The translations under genes and the position numbers were made by a program. DNA of 12,113 nt from DATLYB01 sp964502525 (GTDB lineage Bacteria; Bacteroidota; Bacteroidia; Chitinophagales; CAIOSU01). A model generated the notes under the pieces. That model searched no databases. It was given only the letters and a program-made list of their open reading frames with translations, and was not told the origin of the DNA. This document shows positions 1-6,404 of this stretch, in pieces (positions within the stretch are counted from its first letter, which is position 1; every line of letters starts with the position of its first letter). Location of the stretch: assembly GCA_964502525.1 (NCBI GenBank), contig CAZCXH010000157.1:1-12113 (forward strand), written 5' to 3'.

Positions 1-255
1 TAAAGGGGAAGCATAGCAAGTCGCAAGGGCGTTGCGGGCGACCGCAGGTCTGAAGCCCGCCTGACCGGACGGGCAGGTAAGCGAGACTGCAAAGGTCGGT
101 ATCCGCCTGAGGCGGAAAACCGCAAACAGAAGCAGGACAGCACGCATTTATACCAAGAGTAGTCGAATTTCCGAAAGGAACGAGACGTACACCTGGTTAA
201 TACCGGACATTTCCCAGTTCAATTGCTCGAAAATCCGAGTTGTTTCGGTATAAAT
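1..255 (+). ncRNA. Structured non-coding segment, possible group II intron remnant
   Basis: No gene is supported here, but the segment is GC-rich over its first 140 bases and folds readily. Visible helices: GCGGGC/GCCCGC enclosing GACC-GCA-GGTC at about 34-60, a CCTG..CAGG stem at about 60-77, TCCGCC-TGA-GGCGGA at about 102-116, a long-range 9-bp pairing ATTTATACC (146-154) with GGTATAAAT (247-255), and inside it TTCC-GAAA-GGAA (169-180) with a GNRA tetraloop and CTCG/CGAG (226-239). Multiple hairpins closed by long-range helices and GNRA loops resemble domain I of bacterial group II introns, and the wording of the sequence feels intron-like to me. No domain V or intron-encoded reverse transcriptase follows, so it would be a fragment or an intron truncated by the window. 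It could instead be another structured RNA or clustered intergenic palindromes. The RNA structure is seen; the family is a guess, and so is the strand. Confidence 0.35.
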
Positions 256-281
256 CAGTCTGATTATCATTAGCGTTGCGT

Positions 282-312
282 TAAGCATAATCACAATTCT
301 ATATAATGCTTA
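282..312. repeat. Short inverted repeat in the AT-rich leader
   Basis: Seven-base arms TAAGCAT (282-288) and ATGCTTA (306-312) surround a 17-base spacer in the AT-rich stretch between the structured segment and the peroxiredoxin gene. It might be a protein-binding site or chance symmetry. No T-run follows, so it is not a terminator. Confidence 0.25.
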
Positions 313-377
313 TCTGTATTGATTTTCAGAAGACTTCCATGCTAAGACAATTTGATTTTTGACGGGACGAAAAAAGT

Positions 378-406
378 CATAATCTGTTGTAGACTAACAG
401 ATTATG
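378..406. promoter_or_regulatory. Perfect 11-bp hairpin/palindrome upstream of the peroxiredoxin gene
   Basis: CATAATCTGTT (378-388) and AACAGATTATG (396-406) are perfect complements around a 7-base loop, ending 90 bases before the peroxiredoxin start. No run of T follows, so a terminator is unlikely. A dyad of this length in the leader of an oxidative-stress gene could be an operator or a 5'-UTR stem. It does not match the OxyR pattern (ATAG/CTAT blocks at 7-base spacing) or the canonical PerR box that I know, so no regulator is named. I could not place a convincing TTTG/TAnnTTTG promoter beside it. Confidence 0.4.
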
Positions 407-496
407 AATCAGGGCAAATATGTTTTCTCCCAAATTATGGGATGGGTTTCTTCCACTCCTTTTCAATTTATTTCTTAACAATAAAACCTACAACCT

Positions 497-952
497 ATGG
501 CATTAAGATTAGGGGACATCGTCCCGAACTTCCAGGCAACGACCACAGAAGGTCAGATTGATTTTTACCAATGGATGGGTGACGGCTGGACCGTGCTGTT
601 CTCGCATCCAAAAGACTACACTCCCGTTTGCACCACCGAGTTGGGCTATATGGCGAAAGTGAAGAAAGAGTTTGAGAAGCGTGGCATGAAAGTTATCGCT
701 GTCAGCGTTGATCCGCTCGAATCGCATAAAGGATGGATCAACGACATCAACGAGTCTCAGAAAACAACGGTGAATTATCCGCTCATCGCTGACCCGGACA
801 GAAACGTGGCGGCTCTTTACGATATGATTCATCCGAATGCTGCCGACAACCAGACCGTGCGTTCGGTGTTTGTCATTGGCCCGGACAAGAAATTTCCGAA
901 GGGATATAAGGTCATTAAACCTTATCTGCGCGTGACTCCGCAGCCAAGCTGA
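497..952 (+). CDS. 1-Cys peroxiredoxin (Prx6/AhpC-TSA family), internally shortened
   Basis: Encodes a 151-residue protein of the Prx6-type peroxiredoxins, cytosolic enzymes that reduce hydrogen peroxide and organic peroxides. The N-terminal thioredoxin-fold part is typical: PVCTTELG with the expected Thr42 and peroxidatic Cys45, SVDPLESHKGW at 70-80, the NYPLIADPDR strand at 93-102, and Arg122 in VRSVFVIGPDKK, the third active-site residue. The C-terminal FPKGYKVIKPYLRVTPQP is also the normal family ending. In relatives of about 210 residues these two parts are separated by roughly 60 residues, including the TYPASTGRNFDE segment and most of the 1-cysPrx C-terminal domain. Here they are joined directly and in frame at AAGAAA (887-892). 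This looks like an internal deletion between short repeats, an inference from remembered family sequence. It could be a real variant, a decaying gene or an assembly error. The ATG at 497 follows an A-rich leader and gives the standard MALRLGD start. Monocistronic, with a terminator just downstream. Confidence 0.9.
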   Translation: MALRLGDIVPNFQATTTEGQIDFYQWMGDGWTVLFSHPKDYTPVCTTELGYMAKVKKEFEKRGMKVIAVSVDPLESHKGWINDINESQKTTVNYPLIADPDRNVAALYDMIHPNAADNQTVRSVFVIGPDKKFPKGYKVIKPYLRVTPQPS

Positions 953-972
953 GAGCGCTCCATTCTGTTAGA

Positions 973-1007
973 AAATCCCGGCACTTTTGCAGAGCCGGAA
1001 TTTTTTT
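973..1007 (+). terminator. Rho-independent terminator after the peroxiredoxin gene
   Basis: AAATCCCGGC (973-982) pairs with GCCGGAATTT (994-1003) apart from one C/A mismatch, with an 11-base loop, followed by an unbroken T run to 1007. It begins 20 bases after the stop codon and fits as the peroxiredoxin transcript end. Confidence 0.8.
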
Positions 1008-1087
1008 AGCATGGATTCTCTTTGATCTTTGCCTTGATTTGACCTCCCAACTTGCCTTCTTGCACCGAATGTTTATGTGCAAAAAAA

Positions 1088-1123
1088 ACTCTAAAATTAA
1101 AATAGCCCCGGAAACGGGCTATT
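1088..1123 (-). terminator. Terminator for the minus-strand porin operon
   Basis: AATAGCCC (1101-1108) and GGGCTATT (1116-1123) form an 8-bp stem; with one bulged C it can be redrawn as CCG-GAAA-CGG capped by a GAAA tetraloop. On the minus strand the stem is followed by TTTTAATTTTAGAG and then a run of eight T. It lies about 135 bases past the porin stop, so it probably ends the long minus-strand transcript. The rest of 953-1258 shows no gene. Confidence 0.65.
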
Positions 1124-1258
1124 CATTGGTTTCTATTCTACCGTTTTAGACAGATGTGTGCGAAAACTTATTCGTTTGTTACCTAAAATTTAAAATTTGC
1201 CGGCATACTCCTGCCGCTGTGCTATCCATCGGCAAACGGTTTCCGAACTTGTGACAAT

Positions 1259-2353
1259 TTAGAATCCCAACTGGAACATCGCAACAAATATATCGTTGTC
1301 AACCTTTTCGCCTTCCTCAATGGATAATTGATAATGCGCCTGGATGCGGGCATATTTGTTAATGTAATAGTTAATTCCAAAGATGTGATGGGTTGAGGCG
1401 TTGTCATCCTTATCAACGTCACCATCGAACCAGTCAAACTTGTAAACCAGTTGGAGATGTTCCTTTACGGGATAGCCAGATACCTGCACGTAAAAACCCT
1501 GCCTGGTGGTTGCGTCATCCTCCCCCCTGATGAATTCACCGCTTGCGGCATAGCGTGGCCTCACAAAGGCTATTTCGCCTCCAAAGCGGTCGCGGTTCCT
1601 GTCAGTAACAAGGCTATCGCTTGCCGCAAAATAGTTTCCTTCACCATTGTAGTAGGAGCCGCCAAATGAAAATCCTTTCACCGGCTGAATCACTACCCTG
1701 CCCGAAAAATCTTTGGCCGCGTTTTCATCGAGCGTATTGGTGCCCTCCCCGTTGAACACGCCAGCGGCATATTCAACGATATTGAATTCCTTTCCACCAG
1801 CCTCAACGGCACCGCTCAGTTGCAGTCCTATATCCCGTCCGCTATGATTTCCGATCGGGTCCCTGCTGCGGGCAACCATCGCTTCCACCGCCTGAGAGCG
1901 GTTAATGCTGAATAATATCCTGCTCGAGGTGTGATTCTCCAATGAAAAAGGAACATGGAACTGACCGATGGCCACTTTCAGGTATCTGTTGAATGAGTAG
2001 CTCATCATGGCATCCATCAGTTTCGGTATTCCCGTAAAATCCACCTGCAGACGGAAGCCTATTTTATCATTATGAATACTGCCTCTTAAATCCAGCCTTG
2101 CCCTGCGGATGTCAAAAGTGTTTGGTTTCCTGTCATTAGTATTTTTCACTTTCTCAAAAAAATACTGGTACCTGGCCTGCGCATAACCGCTCAACTTGAG
2201 TTTCTGCGAAAGGCTCAGCGCAAACTCTTTGACCTTGGATGACTCCTTTTTGACAGTATCAGATGGCGTTTCCTGCGCGGATACCGGACAGCTTGCTATT
2301 GCCAGAAAAGCAGCTAAGAAAAGGAATGCTGATAAATTTGTTTTGTTAATCAT
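1259..2353 (-). CDS. Phosphate-selective porin O/P family outer-membrane protein
   Basis: Encodes a 364-residue outer-membrane beta-barrel of the OprO/OprP-like family. Residues 1-26 form a clear signal peptide ending PVSA, cleaved before Gln27. After a short Lys/Ser-rich linker comes the first barrel strand (KLSGYAQARYQY, about 52-63) and the family core FDIRRARLDLRG followed by a strand with DFTGIPKLMDA. Later features are the conserved IGQFHVPFSLE segment, RSRDPIGNHSGRDIGLQL, alternating hydrophobic/polar strands, and a C-terminal Phe (FVAMFQLGF), the usual BAM recognition end. In Pseudomonas such porins admit phosphate or polyphosphate; many Bacteroidota members have unknown substrates, so phosphate is not assured. 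The open frame extends 36 codons upstream, but the Met at 2353 directly precedes the signal peptide, so I start there. It lies 82 bases downstream of an ECF sigma gene, which suggests shared control. Confidence 0.9.
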   Translation of the reverse strand: MINKTNLSAFLFLAAFLAIASCPVSAQETPSDTVKKESSKVKEFALSLSQKLKLSGYAQARYQYFFEKVKNTNDRKPNTFDIRRARLDLRGSIHNDKIGFRLQVDFTGIPKLMDAMMSYSFNRYLKVAIGQFHVPFSLENHTSSRILFSINRSQAVEAMVARSRDPIGNHSGRDIGLQLSGAVEAGGKEFNIVEYAAGVFNGEGTNTLDENAAKDFSGRVVIQPVKGFSFGGSYYNGEGNYFAASDSLVTDRNRDRFGGEIAFVRPRYAASGEFIRGEDDATTRQGFYVQVSGYPVKEHLQLVYKFDWFDGDVDKDDNASTHHIFGINYYINKYARIQAHYQLSIEEGEKVDNDIFVAMFQLGF

Positions 2354-2435
2354 AGGTTTTAGTCGGTTAGAAATAGGGTTGACAGATCTGCCTGCCGTAA
2401 CGGATTTGCTTGGACAACAAAAATTCGTAAATTCT

Positions 2436-2984
2436 TTAGCCTTCCTGCAACGTCTTCTCAATCTTCTTCACCGCCAGATGGTAAGAGGCATGGAGGGCGC
2501 CTTCCGATGTGCCGGTAATGGATGCAATTTCAGCATAATCTTTTTCCTCAAAATAACGGAGAATGAAAACTGTTCTTTGCTTTTCAGGAAGAAGGGCGAC
2601 CGCCTTTTCCAGCTTCAAATGAATTTCTTCCCCTGAGATGTAGTGCCCATTGTCAATGGCTTTCGCCAAATATTCGCCCGCATCATCCAGTGAAATATTC
2701 TCCTGCCGGCATTTTTTTTTCAGATGATTGATGGATTCGTTGGTTGCGATGCGGTAGAGCCAGGTGTAAATGCTGCTTTGATATTGAAAAGTGCCGAGAT
2801 GCTCCCACGCTTTGATGAAAACATTCTGCGTGATGTCCTTCGCATCGTCATAATCCACCACCATCCTGCGCACATACCAGTAGAGGCGTTCTTTATATTG
2901 CTTGATGACGATGTTGAACGCATCCGTTCGGGTTAAGGGATCCTGTAACCGAAGTATGAGTTGCTTGTCCGAAAAACGGAACAT
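2436..2984 (-). CDS. RNA polymerase ECF-type sigma factor
   Basis: Encodes a 182-residue sigma factor of the extracytoplasmic-function group, which directs RNA polymerase to a small regulon in response to envelope signals. Region 2 occupies about residues 24-91, with the -10 binding helix DAKDITQNVFIKAWEHL (46-63) and SSIYTWLYRIATNESINHL (70-88). Region 4 spans about 125-180, with LPEKQRTVFILRYFEEKDYAEIA followed by the helix-turn-helix ending in HLAVKKIEKTL. Regions 1 and 3 are absent, as expected for the group, and the length is normal. Bacteroidota ECF sigmas usually sit directly before their anti-sigma gene. Here the only candidate, at 5020-5328, lies upstream with two exported-protein genes between. 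The gene is 49 bases after the lipoprotein gene and 82 before the porin gene; no separate promoter was recognised. Confidence 0.95.
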   Translation of the reverse strand: MFRFSDKQLILRLQDPLTRTDAFNIVIKQYKERLYWYVRRMVVDYDDAKDITQNVFIKAWEHLGTFQYQSSIYTWLYRIATNESINHLKKKCRQENISLDDAGEYLAKAIDNGHYISGEEIHLKLEKAVALLPEKQRTVFILRYFEEKDYAEIASITGTSEGALHASYHLAVKKIEKTLQEG

Positions 2985-3033
2985 CTGACTGCCCGGTTAA
3001 ATGTTAAGTAAGGCGGGTAAAGGTAGCAAGATA

Positions 3034-3696
3034 TTACCTAACAGGAATCGTAATTTGAAGATCATCGAAATAAGTCACCGCATCGGCTTTTGTCCACAGG
3101 CCGATTTTACCGGCATCGGTGAAGGTTGAATCATTCACCTGAAACAGTTGCCTTCCGTCAAGGAATACGGTGAACAAATTTCCTTCTGCTGTCAGTCCGA
3201 GAGTATGCCAATCAGAACCCATCGGCTCCACTTTCACTCCGTATGTTTTTCCTTTGCCAATAAGCGACAGGTCGGTGCGTTCGCCATATTCCATCTTGTA
3301 AAGCACCACATTATCTTCCAACGGATTCGCCCTCACGATGTAGTGATTGCTTTCGTCAATATACCGCCATAAAAAACCTCCGCCCTGGTCAATCGAGCCT
3401 TTCACAGCGCGGAATTTCACGGAGAGTCCGACATCAGCCGCTTTCAGGCTGTCATACACCGCCATGTTGAAATGCGCCCTTGGATTATCGCTGCGCAGTT
3501 GAGCGAAAACCTTATTGCCACCGTCATCAGCCACTTCCCAATCCGTTGCGCCCGGTCCCCAAAAATGGCTTGACCAGCCTGTAGGTGCCGTGTTCAGCAT
3601 CTCCGCCTCAAAGTCAAACTTCAAATTTCCATTACCGCTGCTTCCGCAGGAAACAAAACAAATAAGCAGAATGAAACAGGCTGTCTGATTCAGCAT
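3034..3696 (-). CDS. Lipoprotein with LamG/DUF1080-like jelly-roll domain
   Basis: Encodes a 220-residue protein that I can place only by fold. Residues 1-16 form a hydrophobic signal and FVSC supplies a lipobox with Cys17 as the likely lipidated residue, followed by a Gly/Ser linker. The rest is beta-rich and resembles the concanavalin A-like/LamG or DUF1080 (3-keto-glycoside hydrolase-like) jelly-roll: a WEVADDGGNKVFAQ strand, GGGFLWRYIDESNHYIVRANPLEDNV in the middle, a WHTLGLTAEGNLFTVFLDGRQLF strand pair, and the closing GKIGLWTKADAVTYFDDLQI. Such domains bind or cleave glycans, or serve as surface modules; no catalytic residues can be assigned. Only 11 bases separate it from the propeller-like gene upstream, so the two are almost certainly co-transcribed and their products may work together at the cell surface. 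Cellular side (periplasm or surface) cannot be decided. Confidence 0.7.
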   Translation of the reverse strand: MLNQTACFILLICFVSCGSSGNGNLKFDFEAEMLNTAPTGWSSHFWGPGATDWEVADDGGNKVFAQLRSDNPRAHFNMAVYDSLKAADVGLSVKFRAVKGSIDQGGGFLWRYIDESNHYIVRANPLEDNVVLYKMEYGERTDLSLIGKGKTYGVKVEPMGSDWHTLGLTAEGNLFTVFLDGRQLFQVNDSTFTDAGKIGLWTKADAVTYFDDLQITIPVR

Positions 3697-3707
3697 GAAT
3701 ATTTTCG

Positions 3708-4970
3708 CTAATCCTTAATCACAATCCGGTAAACGGTGCCGGCTGCTCCATTTTGGTAAGAATAGCCATCTCCCGAAGTGACGAACACCCGGTTTTTATC
3801 GTCAACGAAAACATTTTCGCTTTTCATCCTGGGATTGTCGGTAACTGCCGCGAGGTCGCACCAGGGCTTTGCATCAGGTTTTGTGGCATCATAGATATTC
3901 TTCGGATCAGGCGTAAATCGGAAAACGCGCGAAGGTTCCGCGTTGATAACGTAAAGCCTCCCCTTCGAGTCGAAATCCATGTCGGTGATGTTGGCGCTTT
4001 CACCGGTGGCGTGGTCATAAGGCTGAAAGATGGCCACTAATTCCGCTTCATAGGGAGCCACCATTGTTCCGTCAGAATTTATTTTCAGCCGGATGATGTG
4101 CGATGACGTGCGCGATGCCACATACAGATAATTGCCGCGCTGCGCAAGCGCGCTATGCCCGTACATTTTTATCATGCCGCTGTTCTTGGTGTAAACATCC
4201 GTTCCAAGCGCCCACTCTGATGCGGGATAACCGGCTTCCGGATCGCTCACTAATTTGCTGAGGTCATACCGAATCATCACGCTGTTGTCCTTTGCAACGG
4301 CATAGAGATAATTTCCGACTGCGAGACAGTTGTCCGGTCCGTTCAGCCATCCGTGCGGAGGCTTGCTGTATGCGGGATCGTTTTGCGGATAGTTGCCGCC
4401 CGCCTCAATGTTATGTCGTTCTACTTCATACCATTTTTGAGTACGAAGGTCAAAGCGAAGAATCGCATCCGTAAGGTTTTTGCTGAATGCGGATGCCCCC
4501 GGTTTCTTAGGCTTGTCAATGCCGGAGAATGCGCAGATGTAAAAGCTTTTTGTTGCGTCATGATAGCGCAGGCTGCAATAGGGGCGATCAGTCATGCGGT
4601 CGGTCTCAGGCGGGTTGGCAGCGCGATTCCATAAGTTAAACGGGGGTGCCGTTGGCAAGGCAAACACCTTCCCATTGTTCATAACAGATTCGCAAGGATC
4701 TCCCTTAGCATAAACTTCTGCGATATCAGGATCAGCAATATACAATGTCCCAGCCTGGTCTTCCACCTCAGCGCTCACTCCACCCGCTCCGCGCACACGC
4801 CCGCGGCACAGCACGTAAAGCTTGCCGTCAATCATATCAAGTCCGCGCGGGAAGGGCGCAATGGTGGTAATGCGTTCGACAACAAGGACAGTTGATGAGG
4901 AATCGGAATTGACAAAGGCGTAAAGAAGAAAGAATGAAAGAATAGTTATCGGGAATATAAATTTTTTCAT
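3708..4970 (-). CDS. Secreted protein of unknown function, probable beta-propeller
   Basis: Encodes a 420-residue exported protein. A signal peptide occupies about residues 1-22 (MKKFIFPITILSFFLLYAFV...). The rest looks like a six- or seven-bladed NHL/SMP-30-like propeller: recurring strands of the form 'hhxGxLYVhxxxxxxhhRhxh', such as RGLDMIDGKLYVLCRGR, AVGNYLYAVAKDNSVMIRYDL, AQRGNYLYVASRTSSHIIRLKI, MDFDSKGRLYVINAEPSRVFRF and VFVDDKNRVFVTSGDG. I do not recognise a named family or catalytic residues. The open frame extends 24 codons further upstream and would overlap the preceding gene, but the Met at 4970 starts the signal peptide and is preferred, leaving a 49-base gap. Placed between a putative anti-sigma gene and a LamG-like lipoprotein gene 11 bases downstream. 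Function may be ligand binding or hydrolysis at the cell surface; this is inference only. Confidence 0.7.
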   Translation of the reverse strand: MKKFIFPITILSFFLLYAFVNSDSSSTVLVVERITTIAPFPRGLDMIDGKLYVLCRGRVRGAGGVSAEVEDQAGTLYIADPDIAEVYAKGDPCESVMNNGKVFALPTAPPFNLWNRAANPPETDRMTDRPYCSLRYHDATKSFYICAFSGIDKPKKPGASAFSKNLTDAILRFDLRTQKWYEVERHNIEAGGNYPQNDPAYSKPPHGWLNGPDNCLAVGNYLYAVAKDNSVMIRYDLSKLVSDPEAGYPASEWALGTDVYTKNSGMIKMYGHSALAQRGNYLYVASRTSSHIIRLKINSDGTMVAPYEAELVAIFQPYDHATGESANITDMDFDSKGRLYVINAEPSRVFRFTPDPKNIYDATKPDAKPWCDLAAVTDNPRMKSENVFVDDKNRVFVTSGDGYSYQNGAAGTVYRIVIKD

Positions 4971-5019
4971 TTGGATTGCCGCGTGAACAAATAAAAAATA
5001 TCTAATGCAAAACAGTCTA

Positions 5020-5328
5020 TCACTCCCCATCCATATCACCATCCATCACGGTGTACATGGTGCGGATAGTTTCAGCAGGGACATATTGTTTGTCAATCAC
5101 CATTTTGATTCCTGAAAAAACAATTAACAACACTATTGCCGCAGCGACCGATACTTTTGCCCATCGCTTCATCCTTATCAACATTCCCTTTCTCCTTTTT
5201 GGATAGGCTCTGCGGATATCCTTTTCTAATTCCGGAAAAAATCCCTCGGGAACGGCATGCACATTCTCCTTTTTCAGGCTGAAAAGCAAAGGCGCCTCTT
5301 TGCGCAATTTGGATTCTTCGAACTCCAT
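5020..5328 (-). CDS. Small one-pass membrane protein, putative anti-sigma factor
   Basis: Encodes a 102-residue protein with a cytoplasmic N-terminal part and one membrane segment at about 57-78 (AKVSVAAAIVLLIVFSGIKMVI) preceded by a basic stretch RRKGMLIRMKR. The N-terminal APLLFSLKKENVHAVPEGFF (12-31) matches the pattern APxLxxIxKxNxFxVPxGYF that I know from small proteins encoded beside Bacteroidota ECF sigma factors, which are presumed sigma-sequestering partners. There is no zinc-binding HxxxCxxC motif. The C-terminus is short and ends DGDMDGE; typical relatives are somewhat longer and finish with another acidic helix. It lies 47 bases after the nucleoside hydrolase gene and 49 before the propeller-like gene. 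Its sigma partner is probably the one at 2436-2984. The membrane topology is seen; the anti-sigma role is inferred. Confidence 0.65.
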   Translation of the reverse strand: MEFEESKLRKEAPLLFSLKKENVHAVPEGFFPELEKDIRRAYPKRRKGMLIRMKRWAKVSVAAAIVLLIVFSGIKMVIDKQYVPAETIRTMYTVMDGDMDGE

Positions 5329-5375
5329 TCAGTCAATTAGACAACTAAAACGTCATAATCTTTAATAGAGCGAAG

Positions 5376-6293
5376 TTACTTTCCCAGCAACCGCCCAAGA
5401 AGAAAATCCTTGAAAGTTGTTTGGGTGTAATTGCAGAAAACAGCTTTGCGCTCTGATTGTATTGACTGGCTTGCAATCAGCGAAAGCTTTTGTTTGTCGC
5501 CATCGAGTGATTCGACAGCCACCGGCACATCCGCCTCGCATCGCACATATTCCGGATTGAGCAGATAGCCCATCGTGATGGCATCAAATGGGATGAAGCC
5601 TTTTTTTGAATCAAGAAATAACTTCCATTTCCACCGCCAGGCTTTCAGTTGCCGGTAAACCCACTTATCGCCTTTGCGACCATTGGTTTTAAACGGCATT
5701 ATATCGCTTTTGCCAAGATCAATCGAAGATGCCGCTTCAAAACCGACAAGCGAAACCGGGATTTTTGTTTTCAGAACTTGCCGCATCGCTTCCGGATCAA
5801 GCTCGAAATTGTAATCGCTCAATTCCCGCTTGCTATTGCCGGGTACGAAGCGCATGCCGGGGCTTCTGCCCATGCAGAAAACAATCTCTTCAACCTGTGG
5901 AATTACTTCAGGGTGCAATTGGAGCAGCGAAGCAATATTTGTTGCTGTACCCAGAGCAACAATGGCAAGCCTTTCTTTCATCAGCGCATCAGCAAGCGCT
6001 TTCACCGCTTCTGTTTCGATGCCGGTTCCATCTGCGTTTTTTGCGCCTTTGAAAATCTGTATTTGTCTTTCATTGCCGTACCATCGCAGCAACTTGCGTG
6101 TGACTTTGCCTGCATGATGAACATTATGAACCGTGCTGATGCCGCGAATATCAATCGTGCTGTCTGCCAGCGCGAATATGAGTGCTACCCCATCATCCAC
6201 ATCACCTTTCACCTTACCCATGCGGTTGTCGGTGTCAATCCAGATTTTTTTTGTTTGGGTGAAAGAAAGAAATGGGAGAAATAATAAAATCAT
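5376..6293 (-). CDS. Exported inosine/uridine-type nucleoside hydrolase (IUNH family)
   Basis: Encodes a 305-residue enzyme of the nucleoside N-ribohydrolase family, which splits nucleosides to ribose and free base using bound calcium. Asp20 and Asp22 of IDTD and Asp33/Asp34 of GDVDDGVAL form the calcium site, but they are separated by ten residues (NRMGKVKGDV) where the standard DTDPGxDD has three. Other family marks are ALGTATNIA (113-121), NFELDPEA (162-169) and Asp237 in PFDAITMGYLLNPE. In the classical enzymes the residue before this last Asp is the His that protonates the leaving base; here it is Phe236, suggesting different base specificity or mechanism. The Met at 6293 begins a short hydrophobic leader (MILLFLPFLSFTQ), so the product is probably exported. 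The open frame reaches 6401 through palindromic repeat DNA and would need a GTG start, so I reject that start. The upstream neighbour is a sugar-kinase-like gene, suggesting nucleoside salvage. Confidence 0.88.
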   Translation of the reverse strand: MILLFLPFLSFTQTKKIWIDTDNRMGKVKGDVDDGVALIFALADSTIDIRGISTVHNVHHAGKVTRKLLRWYGNERQIQIFKGAKNADGTGIETEAVKALADALMKERLAIVALGTATNIASLLQLHPEVIPQVEEIVFCMGRSPGMRFVPGNSKRELSDYNFELDPEAMRQVLKTKIPVSLVGFEAASSIDLGKSDIMPFKTNGRKGDKWVYRQLKAWRWKWKLFLDSKKGFIPFDAITMGYLLNPEYVRCEADVPVAVESLDGDKQKLSLIASQSIQSERKAVFCNYTQTTFKDFLLGRLLGK

Positions 6294-6308
6294 GAGCAGC
6301 CTTACCCT

Positions 6309-6360
6309 CTGCCTGCACTGTGTTTTCGGCAGGCAGGCCCTCCGCTCTTGCAGAAGAGGG
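6309..6360. repeat. Nested palindromic repeat just before the nucleoside hydrolase start
   Basis: CTGCCTGC (6309-6316) and GCAGGCAG (6329-6336) form a perfect 8-bp inverted repeat with a 12-base loop. Immediately beside it, CTCTT (6345-6349) and AAGAG (6354-6358) form a second small stem flanked by CCCTC and GAGGG. Both lie in the 111-base gap between the kinase and hydrolase genes. On the minus strand the unit ends in AGAGGGTAAGGCTGCTC directly before the chosen ATG, resembling the repeat at 11156-11172. This looks like dispersed intergenic palindrome DNA of the kind common in Bacteroidota genomes. Confidence 0.55.
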
Positions 6361-6404
6361 AATGCGAACTGACTCAGAAATTTTTTGGGGAATGAATTCA
6401 CAAA

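Noticed and set aside
378..406. The leader hairpin as a transcription terminator
   Set aside because: No T run follows on either strand at the required distance, and no gene ends just before it.
352..561. Open frame of 69 codons on the + strand in the peroxiredoxin leader
   Set aside because: It overlaps the real peroxiredoxin start in another frame, crosses the palindrome at 378-406 and has no recognisable protein features.
2196..2636. Open frame of 146 codons on the + strand opposite the porin and sigma genes
   Set aside because: It is antisense to two well-supported genes, has no family features and is explained as a shadow frame.
5649..6284. Open frame of 211 codons on the + strand opposite the nucleoside hydrolase
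   Set aside because: It lies wholly antisense to a confident IUNH gene; the Cys/Phe/Arg-rich composition is typical of shadow translation.
6294..6401. N-terminal extension of the nucleoside hydrolase to position 6401
   Set aside because: It would need a GTG start, reads through palindromic repeat DNA and puts 36 non-signal residues before a normal leader peptide.
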